A stretch of DNA of 64,000 nt from an archaeon (GCA_020057405.1 JAGVFW010000003.1:1-64000), one strand, 5' to 3'; shown: positions 1 through 7,584, numbered from the stretch's first letter. Translations and numbers: made by a program. The notes: generated by a model not told the origin, from the sequence alone.

Positions 1-180
1 ATCACCTGCGCCGCCTCAGTTGGCGCGAATGCAGCCGCAACCTGCAACATCGCAGCCTTCACCGCCGCAGGCACAACCGGAACCTCGTTCTCGAGAACGT
101 CAATCCCCATCGCCTACACGGACTCCCGCTCGACAATTGCGCACACCGACACGGGCTTCGTCGCAGGCAAGCTCGAGTAA
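1..180 (+). CDS. C-terminal end of an unidentified protein (truncated by window edge)
   Basis: Frame 1 is open from the first base to a TAA at 178-180, giving a 59-residue C-terminal piece rich in Ala, Thr, Ser and Gly, ending in FVAGKLE. The composition and the two Cys near its start fit the end of a secreted or surface beta-rich protein, but no family is recognised. A competing open frame starting at 20 encodes a Pro/Gln/Arg-rich string that looks like a shadow. The next gene starts 113 bp downstream, with a T-rich stretch (TTTTTCT, 213-236) between them that could terminate transcription. The identity is unknown; only the frame and stop are supported. Confidence 0.4.
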   Translation: MTCAASVGANAAATCNIAAFTAAGTTGTSFSRTSIPIAYTDSRSTIAHTDTGFVAGKLE

Positions 181-293
181 GTTCCCTTTGGGGGCCTTTT
201 GGCTCCAACCTCTCTTTTTCTAAAATTCTTTTTTCTTTAACTCCTTAGCCTGCTCGCTGCAAAACGCTTTTATGCTGGCACTGGCGAATCACA

Positions 294-740
294 ATGGTGA
301 AGCGGCTTTTCGCAATTTTCTTGCTCGTGCAAATCGGCCAGCTTGCCGCTATTAGCGAAACGCGGACTTTCTCGGCTGAGGCAAGCACGATAGAGAAGCT
401 CGTTGAAGTGCAGGCTGACTTTTCACTCGAGTCTTTGCTGCCTGGGGTCGAATACGCTGGCTCATTGCGCGTTGACTACGCCGTGCCGGCAGCCTCGTTG
501 CGCAACATCAACGTACCCGAGGTAGTGATTCATGTGCGGGCAAGCGGAGTAAAGGGAGACACCTGGTTCTATTTCCGTGGCCTTGACGGCAAGTCTCAAC
601 AGGCTGCTGGCACGGTTGACTTTGAACTAGAGTGCGTAGTAGCGCAAGGCGCTTGCGACCCGGAACGCTCTACTCTTTCGGCTACTGTGCCGGTCTACTA
701 CCTGGCGCCAAAGGCGCAAGCGGCGGCGACGACGGAGTGA
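294..740 (+). CDS. Secreted beta-rich protein, 5' part of a probably frameshifted gene
   Basis: The 148-residue product has a clear signal peptide (MVKR plus a hydrophobic stretch, cleavage likely near residue 20) followed by a domain of alternating hydrophobic residues that reads like an Ig/CARDB-type beta sandwich. Two Cys lie close together near residues 113-119 and may form a disulfide. It lacks any membrane anchor in this frame. The next open frame (-1 relative) continues without a break with an acidic linker and a C-terminal transmembrane helix, so the natural product is probably one anchored surface protein interrupted by a one-base slip near 705-740. A TATA-like CTTTTATG lies about 25 bp before the ATG. 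Function unknown. Confidence 0.6.
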   Translation: MVKRLFAIFLLVQIGQLAAISETRTFSAEASTIEKLVEVQADFSLESLLPGVEYAGSLRVDYAVPAASLRNINVPEVVIHVRASGVKGDTWFYFRGLDGKSQQAAGTVDFELECVVAQGACDPERSTLSATVPVYYLAPKAQAAATTE

Positions 741-1228
741 CGGTGGTGGCGCAGCTTGATGACTTCCAAACCGAGCCGCCGGCAATTGACTTTGGCTCTC
801 CACAGCCGTCCTGGCAAGAGTCGGGCCAGTCCGAAGCACCGATAGGGCAAGAAAGCCAATCAGCTAATGCCGTTGGACAAGCGGGAGGCGTGCAGGGTTT
901 TGCCAGCGAAATTGCCTCCCTTCCGGGAAAGGCATTCGAGGAAGTAAAGCAATTCATTGGCGAAAAAACCGGAGTTGGTAGTAATCAGAACGAGGAAAAT
1001 CCGGTTGGGCGCGGTAACGGTGAGAACTTATTGGTCGAGGAAACTCAGCCGAGCCTAGTTCAAACAACGAAAGAACGTGCCAGCGACCCCTTTTCTGGCT
1101 TTGTCATTGCCGTAACGCGCGATTGGCTAACTAGCTTGCTTATTTTGGCAGGACTTGTGGCAGTAGTGTTAATTGCTACAAAGAAGCGCGACAAAGAAAA
1201 TGACGCGGGCGCCGGACGCGGCTTTTAG
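632..1228 (+). CDS. Linker plus C-terminal membrane anchor, 3' part of the split surface protein
   Basis: From about 740 this frame encodes a Gln/Glu/Gly-rich low-complexity linker of roughly 110 residues, then one hydrophobic helix (WLTSLLILAGLVAVVLIA) followed by a positively charged tail (KKRDKE). This is the usual outside-in anchor of an archaeal surface protein. The first part of the open frame (632-735) overlaps the upstream secreted domain and does not look like protein. So the real start is most likely the upstream signal peptide joined by a -1 shift. The stop TAG at 1226-1228 overlaps the stop of convergent cysS by two bases. No enzymatic motif is visible. Confidence 0.5.
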   Translation: MRSSARRLRPGTLYSFGYCAGLLPGAKGASGGDDGVTVVAQLDDFQTEPPAIDFGSPQPSWQESGQSEAPIGQESQSANAVGQAGGVQGFASEIASLPGKAFEEVKQFIGEKTGVGSNQNEENPVGRGNGENLLVEETQPSLVQTTKERASDPFSGFVIAVTRDWLTSLLILAGLVAVVLIATKKRDKENDAGAGRGF

Positions 1229-2676
1229 GCGGGCGACCACTTGGGCCCGCTTGGCGTATCCTGCAAGAGGACGCCGTGCTCCAAAAGTTCTTCGCGGATT
1301 TTGTCGGCTAGCTTGAAGTCCTTGGCTTTTCGCGCCGCCTCGCGCTGGGCCATCTTTTCTTCAACCCACTTGCGCAGGTCGGCGGGCAGCTTCTTTTCCT
1401 CCATGAGAGGGAAAATGCCCAGGACATGGTCGAAGTGTTCGAGTGCCAAGAGAACTAGCATTGCGCTCTTCTCAGACAAGGAACCAGTGGCAAGAAGCTT
1501 GTTGGTCTCGCTGACGAGTTCGAAGACCACGGCAATGGCTTGCGGAGTGTTAAGGTCGTCAAAAAGGACTGCGTCGAACGCTTTTTCGGCGGCACTGCAG
1601 GCGGTCTGCGCTGCCTTCTCGTCGGTGCCTACCTCGATTTTGGCACTAGTTAGCTTGTAGTCGGGCTTGAGTTTGGCTAGCTCGAGCATTTGGGTGCGGA
1701 AGAGGGCGAGGCGCTTGACTGAACCCTCGGCGGCCTCGAGAGACTCGAAAGTGAAGTTTAGCTGGGTGCGGTAGTGGCCGGCTAAGAGGAGCCACCTGAC
1801 TGCTGCTGGCGAGTGCCCGCGGGCGAGGACGTCGCGCAGGGTGAAGAAGTTGCCGAGGCTCTTGCTCATTTTCCTGCCGTCGACGAGTAAGTGCTCGCAG
1901 TGCGCCCAGTGGAGTGCAAGAGGCTTGCCGCTTGCTCCCTCTGACTGCGCGATTTCGTTTTCGTGGTGCGGGAAGATGAGGTCAACACCGCCAGCGTGCA
2001 GGTCGAAGGGTTGGCCCAGGTATTGCGTGCTCATTGCGCTGCACTCTAAGTGCCAGCCCGGCCGGCCTTTGCCAAAGGGCGAGTCCCAGCCGACTTCCCC
2101 GTCGCCGGCGTCGTGCGCCTTCCAGAGGGCAAAGTCGCTGGCATTGTCTTTATCGTAATTGTCGTTCTCCACGCGTGCCCCAGCCCTTAGCTCGTCCATT
2201 TTGAGGCCCGAGAGCCTGCCATAGTGCTTGAAGCTTTTGACCGAGTAGTAGACGCTGCCATCGGCGGTCTTGTAGGCAACGCCTTTAGCAATCAGGGCGC
2301 GGATTAGCTCAATCATTGCCCCCACGTGCTCGGTTGCCCGCGGAGTGTGGTGCGGCTTTTTGATGCCCAGGCGGGCGAGGTCCTCAAAAAACGCGTGCTC
2401 AAAGCCTTGGGTGAAGTCTTTTAGGGGCACGCCCGCCTTTTGCGCGCCCGCTATTGTCTTGTCGTCGACATCCGTGATGTTCATGACGTGGTTAACGGGG
2501 GTGCCTGAGAGTTCGATGGTGCGGCGCAGGACGTCCTCGAAGACGAAAGTGCGGAAGTTGCCTATGTGGGCGTAGTCGTAGACTGTCGGGCCGCAGGCGT
2601 AGAAGCGCACGGACTTGCCGTCGGCTGCCTTCAGGGGCTTTTTCTTGCGCGAGAGCGTGTCAAAGAGCTGCAGCAT
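1225..2676 (-). CDS. cysS: Cysteine--tRNA ligase
   Basis: This class I aminoacyl-tRNA synthetase charges tRNA-Cys with cysteine using ATP. The 483-residue protein has the HIGN form of the HIGH motif at residues 37-40 and the KMSKS loop (KMSKSLGN) near residue 270. It also has the zinc-binding residues of the family: Cys28 in ACGP, a Cys in LECSAMS, and His/Glu in PHHENE. The C-terminal helical anticodon-binding region is complete and the length is normal for bacterial and archaeal CysRS. A canonical cysS means cysteine need not be made by the SepRS/SepCysS route. It is a single gene, divergent from the UPF0173 hydrolase and convergent with the surface protein gene, sharing two stop-codon bases. 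Confidence 0.97.
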   Translation of the reverse strand: MLQLFDTLSRKKKPLKAADGKSVRFYACGPTVYDYAHIGNFRTFVFEDVLRRTIELSGTPVNHVMNITDVDDKTIAGAQKAGVPLKDFTQGFEHAFFEDLARLGIKKPHHTPRATEHVGAMIELIRALIAKGVAYKTADGSVYYSVKSFKHYGRLSGLKMDELRAGARVENDNYDKDNASDFALWKAHDAGDGEVGWDSPFGKGRPGWHLECSAMSTQYLGQPFDLHAGGVDLIFPHHENEIAQSEGASGKPLALHWAHCEHLLVDGRKMSKSLGNFFTLRDVLARGHSPAAVRWLLLAGHYRTQLNFTFESLEAAEGSVKRLALFRTQMLELAKLKPDYKLTSAKIEVGTDEKAAQTACSAAEKAFDAVLFDDLNTPQAIAVVFELVSETNKLLATGSLSEKSAMLVLLALEHFDHVLGIFPLMEEKKLPADLRKWVEEKMAQREAARKAKDFKLADKIREELLEHGVLLQDTPSGPKWSPA

Positions 2677-2699
2677 CGTTAAGCTTCAATGAAAACGCT

Positions 2700-2707
2700 T
2701 ATTTATA
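2700..2707 (+). promoter_or_regulatory. TATA-like promoter element for the UPF0173 gene
   Basis: An ATTTATA-type box lies about 30 nt before the GTG start in the divergent spacer between cysS and the hydrolase gene. This distance suits a leaderless or nearly leaderless archaeal transcript. Confidence 0.4.
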
Positions 2708-2737
2708 CGGAGGGGACAAAGAGGGTTTGGTGGAATT

Positions 2738-3415
2738 GTGGTGTTTGTACGGTGGCTTGGCCACTCAAGTTTTGAGCTAATCATGGAGGGCAAGACTATC
2801 TTGCTTGACCCGTGGTTTGACGGCACTCCTAAGCAAATGACGCGGCTCGTCCCGCCCGCGATTAGCGAGGACAAGATTCGCGCCTGCGACCTGATTTTCA
2901 TCAGCCACGAGCACTTTGACCACTGTTCCCCATTTGATGTCAACTCAATAGTGCAACGGACTTACGCGCACGTCGTGGCGCCTGAGGAGAGCATGGCGCT
3001 ATTAAACATTCCTACGCGGAGCAAGGTGAGTGCGAATGCGGGCGAGACGTTCACTTTTCATGGCATTGACGTTGAAGTCGTCGAGGCACGCCATCCCCAG
3101 AGCGTAAACCCGGTCGGGTACATCATCCGCGGCGAAGGCAAGAGCGTGTACTTTGCGGGCGACACTTACGAGTACTACGGCATGAGCGAGTACGACGTTG
3201 ACGTGGCGCTTTTGCCCATTGGGGGAACCATTTGCATGGACCCCATCGCTGCTCTCAAGGCGGTTAAGACGATGAAGGCCAAGTACGTCGTGCCAATGAG
3301 CTACGACACTTTCACTCAGCTAAAGCAAGAGCCCCGCGACTTTGCCGCCCGCGTAAAGGCCTCGACGAAAACGAGCCCGGTTGTGCTGAAGCTAGGCGAA
3401 GGCTTCGACATCTAA
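2738..3415 (+). CDS. UPF0173 family metal-dependent hydrolase
   Basis: This 225-residue metallo-beta-lactamase-fold protein has the dinuclear metal motif SHEHFDH (His57, His59, Asp61, His62). It has a further His in ARHPQS, the FAGDT motif (metal-bridging Asp) and a late conserved Met/Ser region, as in the UPF0173/YtkL hydrolases. The family's physiological substrate is not established. The start is GTG at 2738, chosen because the conserved fold (WLGHSSF) begins within a few residues of it. It stands alone in its operon; the downstream toxin-antitoxin pair has its own promoter. Predicted to be cytoplasmic. Confidence 0.85.
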   Translation: MVFVRWLGHSSFELIMEGKTILLDPWFDGTPKQMTRLVPPAISEDKIRACDLIFISHEHFDHCSPFDVNSIVQRTYAHVVAPEESMALLNIPTRSKVSANAGETFTFHGIDVEVVEARHPQSVNPVGYIIRGEGKSVYFAGDTYEYYGMSEYDVDVALLPIGGTICMDPIAALKAVKTMKAKYVVPMSYDTFTQLKQEPRDFAARVKASTKTSPVVLKLGEGFDI

Positions 3416-3421
3416 ATCTAT

Positions 3422-3445
3422 AAGCATACATTTAAATTGATGCTT
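3422..3445 (+). promoter_or_regulatory. Inverted repeat over the TATA box of the VapBC pair
   Basis: AAGCAT (3422-3427) and ATGCTT (3440-3445) form a perfect 6-bp inverted repeat around TTTAAATT, which is itself a good TATA box. This layout suits autorepression by the ribbon-helix-helix antitoxin covering the promoter. The role is inferred. Confidence 0.45.
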
Positions 3446-3473
3446 TTTCTAAATGTTTACGGTGAGTTCGCAT

Positions 3474-3725
3474 ATGTCCAATACTACGACAATGACGATA
3501 AACGTGAGGAAGGATGTCCTTGACGAGTTTAGGGACGCTGCGGGGAAAGTGTACGGGGGAGGCAAGGGCCACCTCGGCAAGGCGGTGGCGGAAGCGCTTT
3601 CTTCTTGGGCCTCATTACACAAGCGCGGGAGTGCGGAGGAGAGGGCGCTAAAATTGCTTGAAAAGGGATACCACTTGGGTTACGACGCAAAGAAGTTGAG
3701 GCGAGAGGACATCTATGACCGTTGA
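3474..3725 (+). CDS. vapB: VapB-like ribbon-helix-helix antitoxin
   Basis: This small protein begins with a beta strand and two helices (TMTINVRKDVLDEF, then a Gly/Lys turn and a helix) typical of RHH/AbrB-like archaeal antitoxins, followed by a charged C-terminal tail that would bind the toxin. It overlaps the next gene, a PIN-domain toxin, by 11 bp, which is the normal order and coupling for vapBC. An upstream ATG at 3453 is also in frame. 3474 is preferred because a TATA box at 3431-3438 would place transcription start after 3453, and GGTGAG precedes 3474. Likely function: neutralise VapC and repress its own promoter. Confidence 0.72.
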   Translation: MSNTTTMTINVRKDVLDEFRDAAGKVYGGGKGHLGKAVAEALSSWASLHKRGSAEERALKLLEKGYHLGYDAKKLRREDIYDR

Positions 3726-4149
3726 AAAGCCGGTTTTCATCGACACTAACGTGCTAGTGTACGCCTCCGACTTGGACAGTGCGGACAAGCGAGAGAAAGC
3801 CAAGGAAATCGTTGAGAACGTGTTCGCAGGCAGGCTAGTGGCCTCTGTTTCAAACCAAGTGCTGTCCGAATTTTTTTACGCCGTAACTCGAAAGACCGCA
3901 AGCAGGATACCGCCCCTAGAGGCAAGCGAAATCGTGCAAGCCATTGTCGGCTCGCCTAAATGGATGAAATTCAATTATACTGCTGAAACGGCGAGGAAGG
4001 CGGCTTTCGCAAGCGCCAAAACGGGCAGCAGTTACTGGGACGAGCTGATAGTCCAGACTATGCTAGAGAATGGCGTGGCCACCATCTATACCGAAAACAC
4101 CAAGGATTTTGAAGGCAAAGGCATCCAATTAGTCAACCCGTTCAAGTAG
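3715..4149 (+). CDS. vapC: PIN-domain ribonuclease toxin (VapC)
   Basis: This 144-residue protein has the PIN fold signature. Asp10 sits in FIDTN at the first strand, Glu52 in LSEF, Asp109 in SYWDELI, and there is a final acidic region (ENTKDF), together the magnesium-binding cluster for single-strand RNA cleavage. VapC toxins usually cut tRNA or rRNA; the target here cannot be read from sequence. It overlaps the RHH antitoxin gene by 11 bp, so the two are translated together. The catalytic residues are intact, so the module appears functional. A solitary housekeeping PIN protein is less likely because of the paired antitoxin. Confidence 0.85.
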   Translation: MTVEKPVFIDTNVLVYASDLDSADKREKAKEIVENVFAGRLVASVSNQVLSEFFYAVTRKTASRIPPLEASEIVQAIVGSPKWMKFNYTAETARKAAFASAKTGSSYWDELIVQTMLENGVATIYTENTKDFEGKGIQLVNPFK

Positions 4150-4237
4150 AGTAGCCCCCAGCTTGTTCGGCTTCACCCAACTGTTTTTATAGCATTACGG
4201 AGCTAAGGAACTTACACACATCTAGAGGTGCGTTTTA

Positions 4238-4651
4238 ATGGGAGTTATTGGCGGAAGAGTTGACAGTTTTTCGGCAAAGCGCAAGAGCGACGAGGCAATC
4301 AAGTCACTAAACATCAACATCCTCATTGACGAGGTCCAGCGGGACGGCAGGCTGCTTAAGATAAACTACACTTGCCGCACGGGGTATTCGCCCGACGCTG
4401 CGGAGCTTGAAGTCAAGGGAACGATGATGTGGGAAGAGGAAAATGACGCCAAGGCAAAGGCAATCCAAACCGAGTACGACAAGGCAAAGCGCCTGCCCGA
4501 TCAGGTTGCTGAAGAAGTCATCACCGCAGTAAACTACACGAATTCGGCAGTCGGCACGCTCATGGCATTTGGCCTGGGCATCACCGCGCCAATCAACGTC
4601 GCCCGCGCTAAAGTCAACGCCAAGGCAGGCAGCCAAGGCAAGGCCAACTAA
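4238..4651 (+). CDS. Conserved-looking small protein of unknown function
   Basis: This 137-residue cytoplasmic protein is not recognised. The first about 75 residues alternate hydrophobic and polar residues as in a beta sheet (INILIDEV, LLKINYTCRTGY, AELEVKGTMMW). The rest is helical and charged, with a weakly hydrophobic stretch (VGTLMAFGLGITAPI) and a Lys/Ala tail. A strand-rich sheet followed by helices recalls small chaperone-like folds, but this is only a shape comparison. It has its own promoter (TTTTTATA near 4187) and a ribosome binding site (GAGGTG near 4225), and is followed by a hairpin terminator, so it is a monocistronic gene. Confidence 0.65.
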   Translation: MGVIGGRVDSFSAKRKSDEAIKSLNINILIDEVQRDGRLLKINYTCRTGYSPDAAELEVKGTMMWEEENDAKAKAIQTEYDKAKRLPDQVAEEVITAVNYTNSAVGTLMAFGLGITAPINVARAKVNAKAGSQGKAN

Positions 4652-4662
4652 AACGCCCGCTT

Positions 4663-4687
4663 CCGGCCCCGCAAAGCCGGTTTTTCT
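4663..4687 (+). terminator. Hairpin with T-run after the 4238-4651 gene
   Basis: CCGGC (4663-4667) pairs with GCCGG (4676-4680) and is followed by TTTTTCTTT. The rest of 4652-4918 holds no gene I can support. Confidence 0.45.
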
Positions 4688-4918
4688 TTACCCCTAGCGG
4701 ATGCCCTAGAGCCCCAAAATCAATACCGAAGCAGTATAATTGGCTCTGCTTTTGCCGGCCGGACCGTTTTTCGATATATTCGGGCCTCCAAGCCCTCCAA
4801 AGGCAGCTCAGAAAGAGGCGTTTTCAGCAGGGGCCATACCAAGCCGGTGTAACGGGAAAGCCGAATACGAAAAACGCGTGGCCGCCAAGGGCTGAAACCG
4901 CGTTTTCGTGCTTTTGAG

Positions 4919-5182
4919 CTAGATAGGCGAATACCAGCGCTTGTACTGACCGTGATTGCCAATGAAATAGATCGTCTTGGTTCTGGAGGACAGGTCGGTT
5001 TGAAAGGCAATTCGGTAGCCGCCGACTTCCTCGATGAAGTAAGGCATGCCGTGCTCCAGGTGGCGGCTCTTTTCTTTGGTTTTGAGTTGCTCGAGTTTCT
5101 TTAAAATTCGTTGTTTGACTGCAGCGTCGAAATCCTTGAAGTGCTTGTCCCAACCGGAAGCGTACTTCAGTTCGTACGTCAT
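4919..5182 (-). CDS. RelE/ParE-superfamily toxin
   Basis: This 87-residue protein has the compact RelE fold pattern: an N-terminal strand (YELKYAS), a helix with KxFxxxD-type spacing (KHFKDFDAAVKQRI), then GGYRIAF, KTIYFIGNH and a terminal basic-aromatic segment (QYKRWY). RelE-type toxins cut mRNA in the ribosome or poison gyrase; which applies here is unknown. It follows the ribbon-helix-helix protein gene on the same strand after a 56-bp gap, which makes a toxin-antitoxin pair likely. The RHH-plus-RelE pairing differs from the RHH-plus-PIN pair 1 kb upstream. Confidence 0.72.
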   Translation of the reverse strand: MTYELKYASGWDKHFKDFDAAVKQRILKKLEQLKTKEKSRHLEHGMPYFIEEVGGYRIAFQTDLSSRTKTIYFIGNHGQYKRWYSPI

Positions 5183-5238
5183 TGAAAGAAAATTAAGCCG
5201 GCGCTACAAGTAGTTGGTTTTGGCAGTGACTTGCCAGC

Positions 5239-5520
5239 CTAACTTTTTTTCAGGCCAAGCTCTTTTCGGTATTTTGCCAGCGCCTCGTCCTCGCCCATTA
5301 CCTTGCGCTTGCCGGACTTTATTTCCGCATCAACTTTCTTCATCTTTCGAGCGGCCATCAGGTCTTCGAGCTCCTGGGGGTTGCGAAGGACATTGAACTC
5401 TTTCCCCAATTCGAGAACGCCAACGCGAATGGCTTCCGAACGAGTGCGGAAGTAACCCAAGTCAACGAGGCGCTCTAGGACATCGGCAACGGCGCCGTCA
5501 AGGCGAACAACTGCTTCCAC
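5239..5520 (-). CDS. Ribbon-helix-helix antitoxin or regulator
   Basis: This 93-residue protein starts with a short strand (AVVRLDG) and two helices (VADVLERLVDLGY, then TRSEAIRVGVLELG), matching the CopG/MetJ-like RHH domain with the typical RSEAIR motif. The C-terminal half is a charged helix rich in Lys and Glu, suited to wrapping a toxin. It lies upstream of the RelE-like gene on the same strand. A TATA box and an imperfect repeat in its promoter suggest autoregulation. Confidence 0.75.
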   Translation of the reverse strand: MEAVVRLDGAVADVLERLVDLGYFRTRSEAIRVGVLELGKEFNVLRNPQELEDLMAARKMKKVDAEIKSGKRKVMGEDEALAKYRKELGLKKS

Positions 5521-5528
5521 TCAAATCA

Positions 5529-5553
5529 CCTACAAAAGACATACAAAAGTAGG
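5529..5553 (-). promoter_or_regulatory. Operator-like repeat before the RHH gene
   Basis: CCTAC and GTAGG bound a 25-bp element that also contains two direct copies of CTTTTGTA (minus strand, 11 bp apart). It sits between the TATA box (ATAAATA) and the start codon, where an autorepressing RHH protein would bind. The role is inferred. Confidence 0.4.
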
Positions 5554-5625
5554 TATTTATGCCTTTGTTTAGTGGGTTGCCGAATCGCTTGGCCAGCTTA
5601 CGCTGGGAAGTTTAAAACAAAGGTC

Positions 5626-5643
5626 GGCCGGTTTTACCCGGCC
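5626..5643 (-). terminator. Terminator of the ribosomal stalk operon
   Basis: GGCCGG and CCGGCC form a perfect 6-bp stem with a 6-nt loop. On the minus strand it is followed by TTTGTTTT, just after the L12 stop. The stretch between here and the RHH promoter holds no gene. Confidence 0.5.
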
Positions 5644-5672
5644 GGAATGGTAGAAAAAAAGAGATTTCCCGT

Positions 5673-5960
5673 TCAACCGAACAAGGCGGCGAGACCGGCT
5701 GAAGCCTGCTCTTCGGCTGCTGCCTCGTCCTTCTTCTCTTCCTTCTTGTCGACAGCCGCTGCGGCTACGGGGGCTGCGGCAACGACTGCGGCCTGCTTGA
5801 TGGCCTCGTCGATGTTGACACCCGTTAGCGCGCTTACTAGCTGCTTTAACTTGATTTCGTCAACGGCGACGCCGCTGGCTGAGAGGACCTTCTTGAGGTT
5901 GGCCTCGTTTACTTCCTGCTTGCTGTTGTGCAGCATCAAAGCCGCGTAGACATATTCCAT
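5673..5960 (-). CDS. rpl12: Large ribosomal subunit protein L12 (archaeal P1)
   Basis: This 95-residue archaeal stalk protein has an N-terminal dimerisation and L10-binding domain ([10 protein letters not shown] onward), an Ala-rich hinge, a Lys/Glu-rich segment, and the conserved C-terminal tail ending GLAALFG that recruits translation factors. It is the last gene of the L11-L1-L10-L12 operon and is followed by a strong hairpin terminator. Domain order and length are typical of archaea. The tail is complete, in contrast to that of L10 upstream. Confidence 0.95.
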   Translation of the reverse strand: MEYVYAALMLHNSKQEVNEANLKKVLSASGVAVDEIKLKQLVSALTGVNIDEAIKQAAVVAAAPVAAAAVDKKEEKKDEAAAEEQASAGLAALFG

Positions 5961-6003
5961 CCTAACATCCCTCTTCCAAAGTTTATTGCAAAAACATGCT
6001 TAA

Positions 6004-6846
6004 TTATGCTTGCGTAGGTGCCTCTGCCGGTGCTTGTGCCGCGGGAGCTTCTCCTGCGGGAGCCGCCTCTGCGGACTTCTCCTCGGGCTTGGCGCCCGTT
6101 GCTGCTTCTACTGCCCGCGCCTCGCGCGCCGCCTTCGTGATGAGAAGCGGCATGCTGGTGGCGTTGTAGATTTCGGCCTGGACCGCCAGGTTGACTGCGT
6201 AAGTGTGGGCGAGCGTGAGTTTCTCGATGAATGCCGTTTCGTCGACGTCGAGTGCCTCGCCGGAGTAGATGATGCCCTTGTCGAAGGCAGCCATGAGCTT
6301 GAGGCCGACTTCGATTGGCTCGATTCCTAGCTTGGCGAGGACTTTAGCGGCGTTAGCTGAAATGGGTTCGCCCTTCTTGGCGACGGTTGCGTCCCTGTCG
6401 ATGACGACTTTTCCGCCTGCAATCTTGGCTACCAGGCCGGCTTGCTTGAGTTCGGTGAGGACGGGACCGGGGGGCAGGTTGGTCTCGCCAGCAGGCACTA
6501 CTAGGTCGGCGGGCGCGATTTGGCCGGGCTTTGCCGCAGTCTTTGAGCGGCTGCCCTTGAGGGTCTTAGCGAGTTGGAACGGGTCTTGGTTGGTGAAGAG
6601 CAGCGCGGTGCTGCCGGTAAAGTGCTTTTCGAGGTCAGCTACTTCCTTTCGGCCTTCGTCAATGGCGCGCTTGAAGAGCGTGCTTCGGGCGACGATAATC
6701 TCGGCCTTGCCGCGCAACTTCTTCTTGATTGCGTTGTACTGCCTTGAGGGCAGCGACTGGAGAGTTGCCACTGCCACTACGGGGTACTTGCCGAGCGCTT
6801 CTTTGATGCGCTTGACGAATTCCGCTTTCTGTAGCTTGGTCGGCAT
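6004..6846 (-). CDS. rpl10: Large ribosomal subunit protein L10 (archaeal P0)
   Basis: L10 anchors the ribosomal stalk: its N-terminal domain binds 23S rRNA and L11, and its C-terminal helices bind L12 dimers. The N-terminal rRNA-binding domain (KYPVVAVATL, IIVARSTLFKRAI), the inserted archaeal domain (residues about 105-185) and part of the C-terminal spine (THAYAVNLAV) are visible. At 280 residues it is shorter than many archaeal L10 proteins. It ends in an Ala/Pro-rich tail (APAEAPTQA) without the terminal GLxxLFG-type motif that archaeal L10 usually shares with L12. The start follows the L1 stop by two bases and has a GGTG ribosome binding site. Confidence 0.93.
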   Translation of the reverse strand: MPTKLQKAEFVKRIKEALGKYPVVAVATLQSLPSRQYNAIKKKLRGKAEIIVARSTLFKRAIDEGRKEVADLEKHFTGSTALLFTNQDPFQLAKTLKGSRSKTAAKPGQIAPADLVVPAGETNLPPGPVLTELKQAGLVAKIAGGKVVIDRDATVAKKGEPISANAAKVLAKLGIEPIEVGLKLMAAFDKGIIYSGEALDVDETAFIEKLTLAHTYAVNLAVQAEIYNATSMPLLITKAAREARAVEAATGAKPEEKSAEAAPAGEAPAAQAPAEAPTQA

Positions 6847-6848
6847 TT

Positions 6849-7508
6849 TTAGACACCTAGGGTGATGCGAACGGGCTTGCCCATCGTGGTTTTGATGAAC
6901 ATGCTCGCCATCTTCTGTTCCGGAATCTTCTTCTCAATTGCTTCAAGGACGGCGAGCACGTTGTCGGCAATGAGTGCCGAATCCATGTCCTCGCGGCCGA
7001 TGATGCAGTGGACGGTGGGCAGGTACTTTCCGCGCGAGCGGATTGAAATGGTTGTGCGGGCGCGCTTGACTGTGTCCTTGACGTCAGCGTTGGGCACGAT
7101 TGGCTTGGGCGACTTGCCCTTGCCGGCTAGTGCCTGGCCGAATGCTTTTCCGACTTGCGCGATGAGCTGCGGTGCGGAGAGGATGGCGCACTCCAGAATC
7201 TTGTTGATTTGGGCCTTGTCGCCTGCAATCTTGGGAATGTCGGCACCCGAGATGACCATGTCAGCGCCTGCGTTCTTTGCCTCAAGGGCGAGTTGGCCGT
7301 CGGCGAAGACCGCGACTTTCTGCTGCTTGGGCGGGTTGGGGAGGAGGACGTCGACGTTGAGGCGGTTTTCGGCCTTCTTGAAGTCGACATCGACGTTGAA
7401 GTTGAGGGCCATGTCCACGCTTTGGGTGAACTTGCGCTTGCCCTTGCTCTCGCTTAGGACTTGCGACACTGCCTTCTCGATGACTTTTTTGTCGACCATT
7501 AAATTCAA
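6849..7508 (-). CDS. rpl1: Large ribosomal subunit protein L1
   Basis: L1 binds the L1 stalk of 23S rRNA and helps release E-site tRNA; in many archaea and bacteria it also represses its own operon by binding mRNA. The 219-residue protein has the two-domain L1 pattern: FTQSVDMALNF at the start of domain I, the central domain II (VAVFADGQLA to the LAGKGKSPKPI region) and a C-terminal strand with TTMGKPVRITLG. The start is ATG at 7508; ATG at 7496 (MVDKKV) is also possible and gives a more usual N-terminus. It lies between L11 and L10 on the same strand. Confidence 0.95.
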   Translation of the reverse strand: MNLMVDKKVIEKAVSQVLSESKGKRKFTQSVDMALNFNVDVDFKKAENRLNVDVLLPNPPKQQKVAVFADGQLALEAKNAGADMVISGADIPKIAGDKAQINKILECAILSAPQLIAQVGKAFGQALAGKGKSPKPIVPNADVKDTVKRARTTISIRSRGKYLPTVHCIIGREDMDSALIADNVLAVLEAIEKKIPEQKMASMFIKTTMGKPVRITLGV

Positions 7509-7584
7509 CTCCCCTCCTGCAACGCTTGCAGTTTAACGGGAGAAACAGGTGTAACTATCTACTGAACGCAAGGGCTTAAATTAC

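Noticed and set aside
1225-1228. Overlapping convergent stop codons (also at 10800-10803) as a regulatory signal
   Set aside because: Such overlaps are common in compact genomes and need no special explanation.
4720-5153. Two overlapping minus-strand frames in front of and over the RelE-like gene
   Set aside because: They lie in other frames over the better-supported RelE toxin gene and a non-coding gap, have no domain pattern, and use Pro/Arg-rich shadow composition.
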